Notes: generated from the letters alone by a model not told the origin. 64,000 bases of DNA from Colwellia ponticola (GCF_005885605.1 NZ_SZVP01000004.1:62001-126000), one strand, 5' to 3'. Positions 10,032 to 20,272 are shown, numbered from the stretch's first letter. Translations and numbers: made by a program.

Positions 10032-10952
10032 CTAAGCCAATACTTGTTTTGCTTGTTTACTGTCTTGAGCAATTTGCGCGGTAAGCGCCTCAAGGTTGTC
10101 AAACTTAGTTATTTGACGTAACTTTTTCTTCACTATGACTTCAATACATTGTCCGTATAAATTTTGATTAAAATCAAAAATATTAACTTCTAGCTGCTGT
10201 CTAGTACCAGCAATAGTAGGTCTTGCACCAATATTAGCAACACCTTTAAATTCACCATAGTGAGTTTTTACCAGTACAGCAAAAACGCCACTTAATGGTG
10301 AAACTCGCCTTTTAAGCAGAACATTAGCGGTAGGAAAACCTAATTTACGCCCGCGCTTATCACCATGAAAAACGCGACCAATTATCGAATACTCACGACC
10401 TAACATTTGTTTAGCTGCGGCTAAATCATCTTGCTCTAATGCTTGGCGAATAGCGGTTGAACTAATACGGCACTCTGCCATCTTGTAACTAGCAGTATCA
10501 GAAACATCAAAGCCGTATTTTTTTCCTGCTTGGCATAACATCGAGAAATTACCAGTACGATTCTTACCAAAATGAAAGTCATCACCGATAATAAGGTGCT
10601 TTATCCCTAATTTATTCACTAACAGGTTTTCGATAAAATGTTGTGCACTTTGACTAGCAAATTTAACGGTAAAGTTAACACATATAAGACGCTGCACACC
10701 TAATTTTGCTAGTAAACTATATTTATCACGTAAACGGCATAATCTTGCTGGTGCTGTTTCTGGTGAAAAAAGCTCTTGAGGTTGAGGTTCAAAAACCAAT
10801 ACTGCCGCAACACAATCTAATGCTTTGGCTTTACTGACTAAAGCTTTGATGACTTGTTGGTGCCCTAAATGCACACCATCAAAATTACCAATAGTTAACA
10901 CACAGCCATGATCCTGTAACCGAATATTATGTATACCGCGAACTAACTGCAT
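10032..10952 (-). CDS. ribF: Bifunctional riboflavin kinase/FAD synthetase
   Basis: 306 residues making FMN and then FAD. The N-terminal nucleotidyl-transferase domain has GNFDGVHLGHQQV, with LIIGDDFHFGKNRTG and ISSTAIR further on; the C-terminal flavokinase domain starts at GRVFHGDKRGRKLGFPTANV and contains GVFAVLV and the EVNIFDF segment. The order ribF-ileS-lspA-fkpB is the standard gammaproteobacterial arrangement. It begins at ATG 10952. Confidence 0.96.
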   Translation of the reverse strand: MQLVRGIHNIRLQDHGCVLTIGNFDGVHLGHQQVIKALVSKAKALDCVAAVLVFEPQPQELFSPETAPARLCRLRDKYSLLAKLGVQRLICVNFTVKFASQSAQHFIENLLVNKLGIKHLIIGDDFHFGKNRTGNFSMLCQAGKKYGFDVSDTASYKMAECRISSTAIRQALEQDDLAAAKQMLGREYSIIGRVFHGDKRGRKLGFPTANVLLKRRVSPLSGVFAVLVKTHYGEFKGVANIGARPTIAGTRQQLEVNIFDFNQNLYGQCIEVIVKKKLRQITKFDNLEALTAQIAQDSKQAKQVLA

Positions 10953-11295
10953 CAGCTATTATTCTACCCTTTACTGTTGTGCCAAATACCCTGGACTAAT
11001 ACCCTAGACTAAATACGATGGGCTAAAGCCCAGCCTGCAAAAACCACTAACGAAGCGCAAATTTGTCGCTAAAACTTAGCTAAAACTTGATAGTCGCCTA
11101 AAATAAATCGAAGAATTATATAACAGCGAGCGCGAATAATCAGTAGTGCAAACACTTTATTTTACGCTTATTTTAGAGCGTGTTGATCTTTCGCGGTTAA
11201 ATTTTTTCGAGATAGAAGCGCTTTAATCACGGCGAGTAGTGTTTAGCCTAGCCATGCTAAGCAAACATTACTCAACAAAGAATAATGTCCCCACC
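10953..11295. other. 343 bp non-coding gap between murJ and ribF with several short palindromes
   Basis: I see no gene here. It holds a small hairpin (GGGCTAAAGCCC near 11021), a segment AGAGCGTGTTGATCTTTCG near 11174, and a longer imperfect inverted repeat at about 11228-11276 (GAGTAGTGTTTAGC ... GCTAAGCAAACATTACTC), placed just after the murJ stop on the minus strand. It may be a dispersed intergenic repeat and/or a weak terminator for murJ; the ribF promoter must also lie here. Confidence 0.4.
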
Positions 11296-12894
11296 TTAAT
11301 CTTTATTAACAGTGAAGTCATTTAATCGTACACCCAACACGGTGATCATTAACAGATAACTAGCCACACCTAGCGCAATACATAAGCTAAGCTGCTGTAC
11401 TTGCTCAACAAAACTCATTTGTAACCACACCTCAAAATCACTTGATAACTGGTAAACGACTCCTGCCATCACCGCTGCACTGATCATTAACTTAGCAATA
11501 AAAAGCATTGTCTTGGTTGATAATTGATAAACTCCTTGCGCCTTTAAACCACGATATAGCAACCAGGCATTTAACGTAGCTGAAAGTGTCGTTGCTAGTG
11601 CTAAGCCTACGTACCCTAAGAAAGGCGCTAACATTAAATTAAAAACCATATTAGCAACCATCGCGGTAATACCTATTTTTACCGGAGTTTTCGTGTCCTG
11701 GCGCGCGTAATAACCAGGGGCTAGTATTTTGATAAACATAAAACTTAACAAGCCAGATAAATAAGCAAATAATGCCATAGACACTTGCATAACATCATGC
11801 TGACTAAATTCTCCGCGCATAAATAACACCATAATAATAGGCTGTGCTAGTACCATTAGCCCTGCCAGTGCTGGCCAACCAAATAAGCTAATAACCCTAA
11901 TACCCCAATCGAGGGTGCTGCTAAACTCCGCCGGATTATTTTTACTGTGTAGCTTAGATAGACTAGGTAATACCACAGTAGCAATACCAATACCAAATAA
12001 GCCCAGCGGAAATTCCAATAACCTGTCGGCATAATAAAGCCAACTAATTGAGCCGGTAATTAAGAAACTGGCAATTAGAGTATCTAGCAATAAATTAATT
12101 TGAGTCACTGAAACACCAAATAAAGCAGGTACAATCAATTTACGTATTTTAGTTACGCCTTCACTGTGCCAAGCCCATTTTGGCTTAACCAGCATACCTG
12201 CCTTATATAAAAAAGGAATTTGAAAAAGAAACTGAATTAAACCACCTAAAAACACCCCCCAAGCTAAAGCGTGTGCCGGACTTGGTGTATAAGGTGCGCC
12301 ATAAATAGCCATAATAATAATAGCGATATTAAGGAGTACTGGCGTAAACGCGGCAACGGCAAAACGTCCTAGGGTATTAAGAATTGCGCCTGACAAAGCT
12401 GCAAAGGTAATAAACCATAAATAAGGAAAAGTGATACTCAGTAGATTACTTGCCAAGGTAAACTTTTCACCACCTGGCGCATCATTAAACCAGTCGACAA
12501 ACCAACCAAAACCAAACAAGATCACAAATAAAGGAGAAGCTAACATGCCAAACAATGTTACACCGGTGATGATAACACCTAGCGTGCCTGATACTTGGGC
12601 GATTAATAAACGCGTTTGCTGTTGATTATGTTGTACTGAGCCTTGTTGATCGCCTTGGTGTTCGTCTTTAACCTGATATTCGCTAAGCACGGGCACAAAT
12701 GCTTGGGCAAATGCCCCTTCGGCAAATAATCTGCGGAAAAAGTTAGGGATTTTATTAGCAAATAAAAACACATCCGCCATTATTCCCGTTCCCATTACGC
12801 TAGCAATAACCACATCACGTATTAACCCTAAGACCCGAGAAACTAAGGTCATGATACTAACAATGAGTCCTGATTTAATTAACTTCTTACTCAA
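11296..12894 (-). CDS. murJ: Lipid II flippase MurJ
   Basis: A 532-residue polytopic inner-membrane protein that moves lipid II to the periplasmic face. N-terminal SGLIVSIMTLVSRVLGLIRDVVIA with the following NKIPNFFRRLFAEGAFAQAF is diagnostic of MurJ/MviN, and about 14 hydrophobic segments can be counted. The start is TTG at 12894, preceded by GGAGC at about 8 bases. A hydrophilic Gln/His-rich insert (residues about 75-95, KDEHQGDQQGSVQHNQQQ) lies in the first cytoplasmic loop region. It is divergent from rpsT, a common arrangement. Confidence 0.96.
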   Translation of the reverse strand: MSKKLIKSGLIVSIMTLVSRVLGLIRDVVIASVMGTGIMADVFLFANKIPNFFRRLFAEGAFAQAFVPVLSEYQVKDEHQGDQQGSVQHNQQQTRLLIAQVSGTLGVIITGVTLFGMLASPLFVILFGFGWFVDWFNDAPGGEKFTLASNLLSITFPYLWFITFAALSGAILNTLGRFAVAAFTPVLLNIAIIIMAIYGAPYTPSPAHALAWGVFLGGLIQFLFQIPFLYKAGMLVKPKWAWHSEGVTKIRKLIVPALFGVSVTQINLLLDTLIASFLITGSISWLYYADRLLEFPLGLFGIGIATVVLPSLSKLHSKNNPAEFSSTLDWGIRVISLFGWPALAGLMVLAQPIIMVLFMRGEFSQHDVMQVSMALFAYLSGLLSFMFIKILAPGYYARQDTKTPVKIGITAMVANMVFNLMLAPFLGYVGLALATTLSATLNAWLLYRGLKAQGVYQLSTKTMLFIAKLMISAAVMAGVVYQLSSDFEVWLQMSFVEQVQQLSLCIALGVASYLLMITVLGVRLNDFTVNKD

Positions 12895-13221
12895 GAAAAG
12901 TGCTCCACACTACATTTATTTTGGCTTGTATAAATAGCGTTACACGCTCATATAAGTGACAAGAAAATAAGGAAAAAAAAATAATGTGTATTATGTGATG
13001 ATTTTAACCATTTAAACAATGTATACTTACCACCGTTCACAACATGTTTAGTTCTATCTGCTAAGTTTTTAGCCGTTAATAACAACCATATTCTTTTTAA
13101 TTGCTTTCTTAGCCTACTAAGTTAACAATTAAACAATTAAAACATTTGACAATCAGCTAAAAAAAAGGCATATTTCGTCGCCTTAAATTTAAGCTTATAA
13201 TCAATCTTTTAGGAGATCACC
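12895..13221. other. 327 bp divergent promoter region between murJ and rpsT
   Basis: A very AT-rich stretch with no open reading frame worth naming. It contains the likely rpsT promoter near its right end and must also carry the murJ promoter; nothing else stands out. Confidence 0.5.
13146..13174 (+). promoter_or_regulatory. Likely sigma-70 promoter of rpsT
   Basis: A perfect -35 TTGACA at 13146-13151 is followed after 17 bases by CATATT (13169-13174), four of six matches to TATAAT. It would give a leader of about 40 bases ahead of the TTG start. Confidence 0.45.
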
Positions 13222-13482
13222 TTGGCTAACTCAAAGCAAGCTAAGAAGCGCGCAGGACAATCTGAAAAGCGCCGTCAAAACAACGCAAGTCGTCGCTCAA
13301 TGATGCGTACTTTACTTAAAAAAGTACTATCAGCAATTGAAGCTGGTGATAAAGAATTAGCAACAAAAGAATTTGCTGCTGCAACACCAGTTTTAGACCG
13401 TTACGCAACTAAAGGTCTAATTCATAAAAATAAAGCAGCTCGTAGTAAGAGCCGTTTGAATGCAGCTATCAAAGCAATTTAA
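13222..13482 (+). CDS. rpsT: Small ribosomal subunit protein S20
   Basis: An 86-residue basic protein ([18 protein letters not shown]..., C-terminal [13 protein letters not shown]) that binds 16S rRNA early in 30S assembly. Translation starts at TTG, as in E. coli rpsT where the unusual start codon is linked to autogenous control; AGGAG lies 7 bases upstream. It is monocistronic, ending in a strong terminator. Confidence 0.98.
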   Translation: MANSKQAKKRAGQSEKRRQNNASRRSMMRTLLKKVLSAIEAGDKELATKEFAAATPVLDRYATKGLIHKNKAARSKSRLNAAIKAI

Positions 13483-13545
13483 TTTTTGTTTTTACTGTAA
13501 TTTTTATGAAATGGTCTTTATGTAGTATGACTACATAAATCATTT

Positions 13546-13572
13546 AAAAACCGACCTAGGTCGGTTTTTTTA
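13546..13572 (+). terminator. Intrinsic terminator of rpsT
   Basis: AAAACCGACC-TAGGTCGGTTTTTT: a 7 bp GC-rich stem ending in six Ts. A second small hairpin, TATGTAG-TATGA-CTACATA (13519-13537), precedes it in the 3' untranslated region. Confidence 0.9.
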
Positions 13573-13719
13573 TGCCCGTAATTTATGCTTTACTTCACCT
13601 TGACAGTTTATAGCTAATTATACTCCCTCTGTGTTGCACTGACTGATATTATTTTTTAGTCTTTAGGTAACTTAGCTATTAGGCGACAATAATTAGCGGC
13701 AACTCAGAAGAGATCTGTT

Positions 13720-15450
13720 ATGAAAACATTAAAATTAACCAAAGTAGCCGCCGTAGTATTATTTTCCTGCGTAGCATTAACCGCTTGTGATAATAGTTAT
13801 GAAAAGCACGCTAATGAAAAAGACATCACGCAAAAAGTAACGAAAAGTGATAGTAAAAAACAACACAACGAAAATCAATTAGCTCAACCGACCTTACTGA
13901 AGGGCTTTGAAAGTCGTCTAAATATTTATCAAGAAGTCACTCTAAATACTGACTTAAGTCACTTATCTGCCAATCAAAAGCAAATGCTAATGCTCCTTAT
14001 TGATGCTTCGAAAATAATGGATGATTTATTTTGGCAGCAAGCCTATTCTCAAGACAAAAAAAGTTTTTTAGCCAGTATTAGTGATGAAAAGGTAAGACGC
14101 TTTGCAGAAATAAACTATGGCCCTTGGGATCGCCTTGATGGTGATAAAGCCTTTTTAAGTCAAGCGACTAAAAAAGCTCATGGCGCTGAATTTTATCCTC
14201 AAGATATGACTAAGACCGAGTTTGAGCAAAGTGACTTTAGCGATAAAAAAGGTCTTTATTCTGTGGTGAAGCGTGATGATGAAGGCAAGTTAACCAGTGT
14301 TGCTTATTCTGAAATTTATCATGAAAAAATAGCGCGCGCCGCTGCCATACTTGATAAAGCAGCCAAGTTTGCCGACGATAAAGAGTTTGCTAATTATCTA
14401 ACCATGCGCGCTCAAGCATTACTCAATGATGACTACCAAGCTTCAGATTTCGCTTGGATGGCGATGAAAAACAATGCTATTGATGTCGTTATTGGTCCAA
14501 TTGAAAGCTATGAAGATCAGCTTTATGGTTATCGCGCTGCTTTTGAAGCTTATGTGTTAATTAAAGATTTAGCCTGGAGTGAAAAACTGGCGAAATACGC
14601 ACAGTTTTTACCTGAATTACAAAAAGGCTTACCTGTAGCGAAAGAGTATAAAGCGGAAGTGCCTGGTTCTGATGCGGATTTAAATGCTTACGATGTTGTG
14701 TATTATGCTGGTCATAGTAATGCTGGTGGTAAGACTATTGCCATTAACTTACCTAATGACGAAGAAGTACAACTTCAAACAGGTACCAGACGCTTACAAT
14801 TAAAAAATGCTATGCGAGCAAAATTTGATGCCATTATGCTACCTATTGCGAATACGCTAATCGTGCCTGAGCAGCGCAGCAATGTAACCTTTACTGGTTT
14901 CTTCGCTAATACTATGTTTCATGAAGTTGCGCATGGCTTAGGCATTAAAAATACCCTTAATGGTCAAGGCTCAGTGCGCCAAGCCTTAAAAGAGCATGCT
15001 TCAGCATTAGAAGAAGGTAAAGCAGATATACTTGGCTTATATATGATCCGTCAATTATTAGAAAAAGGCGCGATTACTGAAGGTACTTTAACCGATTACT
15101 ACACCACCTTTATGGCAGGTATTTTCCGTTCAATTCGCTTTGGTGCTAGCTCAGCACACGGTAAAGCCAATATGGTACGGTTTAATTACTTTCAAGAAAA
15201 AGGCGCTTTTAGTCGTAATGAACAAGGCTTATATAGTATTGATGCTGATAAAATGACCACGGCTATCAATTCTTTATCTGAACTGATCTTAACCTTACAA
15301 GGTAATGGCGATTATCAAGGTGTCGATAACTTAGTGAAGGAAAGTGGCGTTATTGGGGCAACACTTGCTGGCGATTTAGCCCGTTTAGAAACAGCTAACA
15401 TTCCGGTAGATATTGTCTTTAAACAAGGCAAAGACGTATTAGGTCTTTAA
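13720..15450 (+). CDS. M49-family-like zinc metallopeptidase lipoprotein
   Basis: 576 residues with lipoprotein signal VVLFSCVALTAC (lipobox LTAC, Cys23), so it is probably membrane-anchored. The zinc site is visible as FHEVAHGLG near residue 405, with the third ligand region EEGKADILGLYM about 30 residues later. This layout (HExxH then EEGKAD) fits the bacterial zinc hydrolases grouped with dipeptidyl-peptidase III (M49), although classical DPP III has HExxGH. It probably trims peptides in the periplasm. The gene stands alone, with AGAAGAGATC before the ATG and a strong terminator after it. Confidence 0.8.
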   Translation: MKTLKLTKVAAVVLFSCVALTACDNSYEKHANEKDITQKVTKSDSKKQHNENQLAQPTLLKGFESRLNIYQEVTLNTDLSHLSANQKQMLMLLIDASKIMDDLFWQQAYSQDKKSFLASISDEKVRRFAEINYGPWDRLDGDKAFLSQATKKAHGAEFYPQDMTKTEFEQSDFSDKKGLYSVVKRDDEGKLTSVAYSEIYHEKIARAAAILDKAAKFADDKEFANYLTMRAQALLNDDYQASDFAWMAMKNNAIDVVIGPIESYEDQLYGYRAAFEAYVLIKDLAWSEKLAKYAQFLPELQKGLPVAKEYKAEVPGSDADLNAYDVVYYAGHSNAGGKTIAINLPNDEEVQLQTGTRRLQLKNAMRAKFDAIMLPIANTLIVPEQRSNVTFTGFFANTMFHEVAHGLGIKNTLNGQGSVRQALKEHASALEEGKADILGLYMIRQLLEKGAITEGTLTDYYTTFMAGIFRSIRFGASSAHGKANMVRFNYFQEKGAFSRNEQGLYSIDADKMTTAINSLSELILTLQGNGDYQGVDNLVKESGVIGATLAGDLARLETANIPVDIVFKQGKDVLGL

Positions 15451-15510
15451 TGGCTCAACTTACCCTTAATCGCTAAGCACAACGAGTTTAGCTTAGGGAA
15501 GGCTAGGTAC

Positions 15511-15549
15511 AAAAAAACGCTTATCGAATAATTCGATAAGCGTTTTTTA
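15511..15549. terminator. Bidirectional terminator between the M49-like gene and the acyl-CoA dehydrogenase
   Basis: AAAAAAACGCTTATCGAAT-AATTCGATAAGCGTTTTTT: a perfect 12 bp stem with an A-run before and a T-run after, between two convergent genes. Confidence 0.9.
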
Positions 15550-15617
15550 TTTCAATGATAGTTAATTGGTAGGCTAAAGCCCTACGCTAAACTTACTTTG
15601 TTAAGTTGCTTTAAAAC

Positions 15618-17414
15618 TTAAAAAGAAAAGTCTTCTGCATCAAGTTCCATCATAGATTGTGCACCATTAGCAAGACAAGCGGCATGGCCTTGAGCACGTG
15701 GTAATATACGTTGGAAGTAAAAACGTGCAGTTTTTATTTTGGCTTGGTAAAAAGCTTCTTCATCAGTGCCTGCTGCCAGTTTATCTTGTGCAACTTTTGC
15801 CATTTTAGCCCAGAAATAAGCTAGGGTTAAATAACCTGAATACATTAAGTAATCAACCGAAGCTGCGCCAATTTCATCAGGGTTTTTCATGGCTCGTGCG
15901 CCGACTTGCTCGGTAATTTTTTGCCAATCACCACCAAAGCTCATAATAGGCTTAATAAACTCTTGCATGGCTTCGTCACTAGCATTTTCTATACAAAATT
16001 GCGTCATTTCGCTGCCAAAGGCTTCAAGAAGTTTTCCTTTAGAACCTAAAACTTTTCTCGCTAATAAATCTAACGCTTGAATACCAGTAGTCCCTTCATA
16101 GATACAACTAATTTTAGTATCACGCATGAGCTGCTCCATGCCCCACTCTTTAATAAAGCCGTGACCACCAAATACTTGCACACCATGACTAGTACACTCT
16201 AAACCAAGCTCGGTAAGGAAAGCTTTGGCAATAGGTGTTAATAACGCCAGCTTACTTTCTGCTGCTGCTTTTTCTTCATCACTGTTACTTGCATGACCGA
16301 TATCAACTAACTGAGCTAAATAGGCAATTAGTGCGCGACCGCCTTCTGCAATAGATTTTTGTGTTAACAACATACGGCGAACATCAGGATGCACTATGAT
16401 GGCATCTGCAGGACCGTTAGGGTTTTTAACACCCGATAAAGAACGCATTTGTAATCTATCTTTAGCATACGCTAATGCGCCTTGAAAAGAGGCTTCAGCT
16501 GCGGCAACACCTTCAGTAGCTACCCCTAAACGAGCAGCATTCATAAAGGTAAACATACAATTTAAGCCACGATTTACTTCGCCGATTAAATAGCCTTTCG
16601 CCCCATCAAAGTTAATCACACAGGTTGCATTAGCATTAATGCCCATCTTGTGTTCAATTGAACCACAAGAAACCGCATTACGGTCACTAATAGTGCCTTC
16701 GTCAGTAACATTGAACTTAGGTACTATAAAGAGTGAAATACCTTTACTACCTTCTGGTGAACCAGGAATTCTAGCAATAACAATATGGACAATATTATCA
16801 GATAAGTCATGCTCACCGGCAGAGATAAAGATTTTAGTCCCCGTTAACGAGTAACTGCCATCATCATTTAACTCTGCTTTAGTGCGCAACATACCTAAGT
16901 CAGTACCACAATGAGGTTCGGTTAAACACATAGTGCCTGTCCAAGTACCCTCAACTAACTTAGGCATAAATTGATTTTTTTGCTGCTCACTACCATGGGC
17001 TTCAATGGTCGCTAATGCGCCATGGCTTAAACCTGGGTACATAGCAAAACTATGATTGGCGCTAGAGAAAAGCTCATTAATTGCGGTGTTTAATGAGTGT
17101 GGTAAACCTTGCCCACCAAAATTTACATTTTGCGCTAATGTTGGCCAACCACCTTCAACATATTGCTGATAAGCCTCTTTAAAGCCATCGGGTGTCGTAA
17201 CGTCACCATTTGTCCAAGTACAACCTTGTGCATCACCACTTTGGTTAATAGGGGCAATAACTTGCTCAGTAAACTTTGCCGCTTCACTAATAATGGCATC
17301 AACCATATCTACACTAGCGTCTTCATAACCTAGCTTTTGATAATGATTATCGCAATTAAGTAACTCTTGCATAACAAATTTAATATCTCTGATCGGTGCT
17401 TTATACTCTGGCAT
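15618..17414 (-). CDS. Acyl-CoA dehydrogenase with C-terminal extension (DmdC/AcdH-like, about 600 residues)
   Basis: 598 residues: an FAD-dependent acyl-CoA dehydrogenase of the long form, with N-terminal, middle (MCLTEPHCGTDLGMLRTKA) and catalytic C-terminal domains, the latter with YEGTTGIQALDLLARKV holding the likely catalytic base Glu, plus an extra C-terminal domain. The group includes beta-oxidation enzymes and DmdC (methylmercaptopropionyl-CoA dehydrogenase); sequence alone does not settle the substrate. I start at ATG 17414 (MPEYKAPIRDIKF), preceded by GGAG; an ATG at 17426 overlaps that ribosome-binding sequence. A heptanucleotide repeat and fatty-acid-type operators lie upstream. 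Confidence 0.9.
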   Translation of the reverse strand: MPEYKAPIRDIKFVMQELLNCDNHYQKLGYEDASVDMVDAIISEAAKFTEQVIAPINQSGDAQGCTWTNGDVTTPDGFKEAYQQYVEGGWPTLAQNVNFGGQGLPHSLNTAINELFSSANHSFAMYPGLSHGALATIEAHGSEQQKNQFMPKLVEGTWTGTMCLTEPHCGTDLGMLRTKAELNDDGSYSLTGTKIFISAGEHDLSDNIVHIVIARIPGSPEGSKGISLFIVPKFNVTDEGTISDRNAVSCGSIEHKMGINANATCVINFDGAKGYLIGEVNRGLNCMFTFMNAARLGVATEGVAAAEASFQGALAYAKDRLQMRSLSGVKNPNGPADAIIVHPDVRRMLLTQKSIAEGGRALIAYLAQLVDIGHASNSDEEKAAAESKLALLTPIAKAFLTELGLECTSHGVQVFGGHGFIKEWGMEQLMRDTKISCIYEGTTGIQALDLLARKVLGSKGKLLEAFGSEMTQFCIENASDEAMQEFIKPIMSFGGDWQKITEQVGARAMKNPDEIGAASVDYLMYSGYLTLAYFWAKMAKVAQDKLAAGTDEEAFYQAKIKTARFYFQRILPRAQGHAACLANGAQSMMELDAEDFSF

Positions 17415-17460
17415 GACTTTCTCCAAGGATTAACTTTTATTGACGCTGGTTTAGCTTTTT

Positions 17461-17505
17461 ATTATTTATTATTTATTATTTATTATTTATTATTTATTAT
17501 TTATT
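17461..17505. repeat. Heptanucleotide tandem repeat (ATTATTT)6.4
   Basis: Six perfect copies of ATTATTT plus ATT. It lies 47-91 bp upstream of the acyl-CoA dehydrogenase start, between that gene and its putative operators. Confidence 0.95.
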
Positions 17506-17516
17506 CGGTATGTTTT

Positions 17517-17554
17517 AACTGGTCTGAGGTCAGACCTATTCAAACAGTTGTTTG
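17517..17554. promoter_or_regulatory. Adjacent FadR-like and PsrA-like operators
   Basis: 17521-17536 is a perfect dyad GGTCTGA-GG-TCAGACC that contains the FadR core GGTCNGACC (17528-17536), preceded by AACT. Immediately after, 17541-17554 reads CAAAC-AGTT-GTTTG, an exact fit to the PsrA dyad. Both lie about 105-140 bp upstream of the acyl-CoA dehydrogenase. The arrangement mirrors 380-413. Confidence 0.55.
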
Positions 17555-17701
17555 ATTAAATCATGTTCTCAACAATTTTTAAATAGAAAAGTGAAAAAAG
17601 ATTCTATCTCACTGCTTTTTAGCTGCTTGACTCAGTTTAAAAACACCGAAAATAGTGAAGCTTGATGGGCGATTACCGATGAATTATGACCTTGCGGGTA
17701 T

Positions 17702-17739
17702 AAAAAAAGCTTAGTGATTTTTCATCACTAAGCTTTTTG
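17702..17739 (-). terminator. Terminator of the DUF3010 gene
   Basis: AAAAAAAGCTTAGTGAT-TTTTC-ATCACTAAGCTTTTT: an 11 bp stem with T-run on the minus strand, 33 bp past the DUF3010 stop. It separates that gene from the acyl-CoA dehydrogenase downstream. Confidence 0.88.
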
Positions 17740-17772
17740 TTATTAGGTCATTATAACTAGCTGGTTAATCTG

Positions 17773-18243
17773 TTAATTGTCTTGATTATTATTTTCTGGT
17801 GTTGCTCTGTAGCTATTATTTTGACTTTCAAAATAAGCAAATACTGTAGCGAACGCTTGCTCTTGAAATTGCTTTAAACCGGTATCACGAAAATCAATAT
17901 CAATTTGGCTTTTTGCTAATTCTTTCTTAATAGCCGTACCTGCTACTACTTCAACATCTAATGCATCAATTAATTGAATAGCCGCTTCAATTTTAAAACC
18001 AACAGGTCCGCCAGCAAATTTACCTTTTAAAGCACGACCTTTAATTTGTACGTGAGTGACTTGGTAGTCTTCCATTAGTTTGGCAAAAGCAAATTGGAAT
18101 TTTTTAACTTCTTCGGCATCGCCAGCATTACCAAGGCTAATTTTTTGTACACGAGTATGAGGAATATCATACAAGTTATTTTCTTTTGACATGATACAAA
18201 TAATTGCATCATTACTTTTAATTTCTACGCCACAAGCTCTCAT
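17773..18243 (-). CDS. DUF3010 family protein
   Basis: A 156-residue soluble protein of unknown function found widely in marine gammaproteobacteria. N-terminal RACGVEIKSNDAIICIM, then HVQIKGRALKGKFAGGPVGFKIEAAIQLI in the middle, are typical of DUF3010. The alternating beta strands with an early acidic residue suggest a nuclease-like (RNase H) fold, but that is my inference. It is a single gene with a good GAGG ribosome-binding site and its own terminator. Confidence 0.8.
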   Translation of the reverse strand: MRACGVEIKSNDAIICIMSKENNLYDIPHTRVQKISLGNAGDAEEVKKFQFAFAKLMEDYQVTHVQIKGRALKGKFAGGPVGFKIEAAIQLIDALDVEVVAGTAIKKELAKSQIDIDFRDTGLKQFQEQAFATVFAYFESQNNSYRATPENNNQDN

Positions 18244-18439
18244 GGAAAAACCTCATTAATCTAATTGCCAATATTATACACGCAAATCATATATACCCAA
18301 ACTACTTCAAGGGCTGAGTTTAACGATACAAAACCAATTCATTACAACAACACAAGTCATAGTAACGTTATGGCACTTCAGTAAAGTTACAGGTATTATT
18401 TATTAATATTAGAAAACAATAATAAATTGGATAAATTAC

Positions 18440-19165
18440 ATGAAAAAAGTGTGTGTGATCACTGGTGGTAGCTCGGGAATTGGCTTAAGCATAGTAAAGC
18501 TATTTGTTGAGCATAATTATCAGGTTTTTAATTTAGATTTATCGCCTTGTGCAATAGGTGAATTTCGTCAATGTGATGTCACTAACGTTGAACAAGTGAG
18601 CGAAATAATTGCCAATATTGCTCAGCAACATACTATTGATGTTTTAATATCAAATGCCGGCATTCATTTTTCAGCGACCATTGAAAACACCAGTGAAGCA
18701 GAGTTAGATAACGTATTTAACATTAATGTTAAAGGTGCTTATGCTGCTATTAAGGCGGTATTACCGTCAATGAAAGCAAATAAAAATGGCGCAATAATTT
18801 TAATGTCGTCTGATCAAGCGTTAGTAGCTAAGCATAACTCGTTTGCATATAACTTAAGTAAAAGCGCCCTCGCCTCTATCGCTAAAACTACCGCGCTTGA
18901 TTACGCTGCTTTTAATATTCGCGCCAATGCCGTTTGCCCTGGCACTATTGAAACGCCCTTATACCATCAGGCCATTGATAATTATTGTCAAAAATCTGGT
19001 GCTGATAAAAATGCAGTGCATGAGGAAGAAGCTAAACTTCAACCACTACAACGCTTAGGACAACCCGAAGAAGTGGCTGAGTTAGTACTGTTTTTGGCAT
19101 CAGACAACGCCAAATTTATTACCGGTAGTTTACAAGTGATTGATGGCGGTTATACCGCGCAATAG
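18440..19165 (+). CDS. SDR-family oxidoreductase, probably sugar or sugar-acid dehydrogenase
   Basis: 241 residues. NAD(P)-binding TGGSSGIG at residues 8-15, NAG at about 73, catalytic Ser and YNLSK at about 140, then CPGTIETPLY and the C-terminal FITGSLQVIDGGYTAQ. The CPGTIETP segment is common in SDRs acting on sugars and 2-keto-3-deoxy sugar acids. It is followed 56 bp later by a lactonase-type amidohydrolase, which supports a role in non-phosphorylative sugar oxidation. The exact substrate cannot be read from the sequence. Confidence 0.75.
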   Translation: MKKVCVITGGSSGIGLSIVKLFVEHNYQVFNLDLSPCAIGEFRQCDVTNVEQVSEIIANIAQQHTIDVLISNAGIHFSATIENTSEAELDNVFNINVKGAYAAIKAVLPSMKANKNGAIILMSSDQALVAKHNSFAYNLSKSALASIAKTTALDYAAFNIRANAVCPGTIETPLYHQAIDNYCQKSGADKNAVHEEEAKLQPLQRLGQPEEVAELVLFLASDNAKFITGSLQVIDGGYTAQ

Positions 19166-19221
19166 GTTTTACATAGTGCTTTGAAATAAAATAGCGCTTT
19201 AGATAAAATAAAGAGTAGCCC

Positions 19222-20214
<993 letters not shown>

Positions 20215-20272
20215 CAGCCTAGGATATCGAGCCTCGGTGAGCTAAGCCTCGGTGGTTCAATATTTTTAGTTG

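Noticed and set aside
17461..17505. Possible iteron array or replication origin
   Set aside because: The units are pure A/T 7-mers with no DnaA boxes or replication gene nearby.
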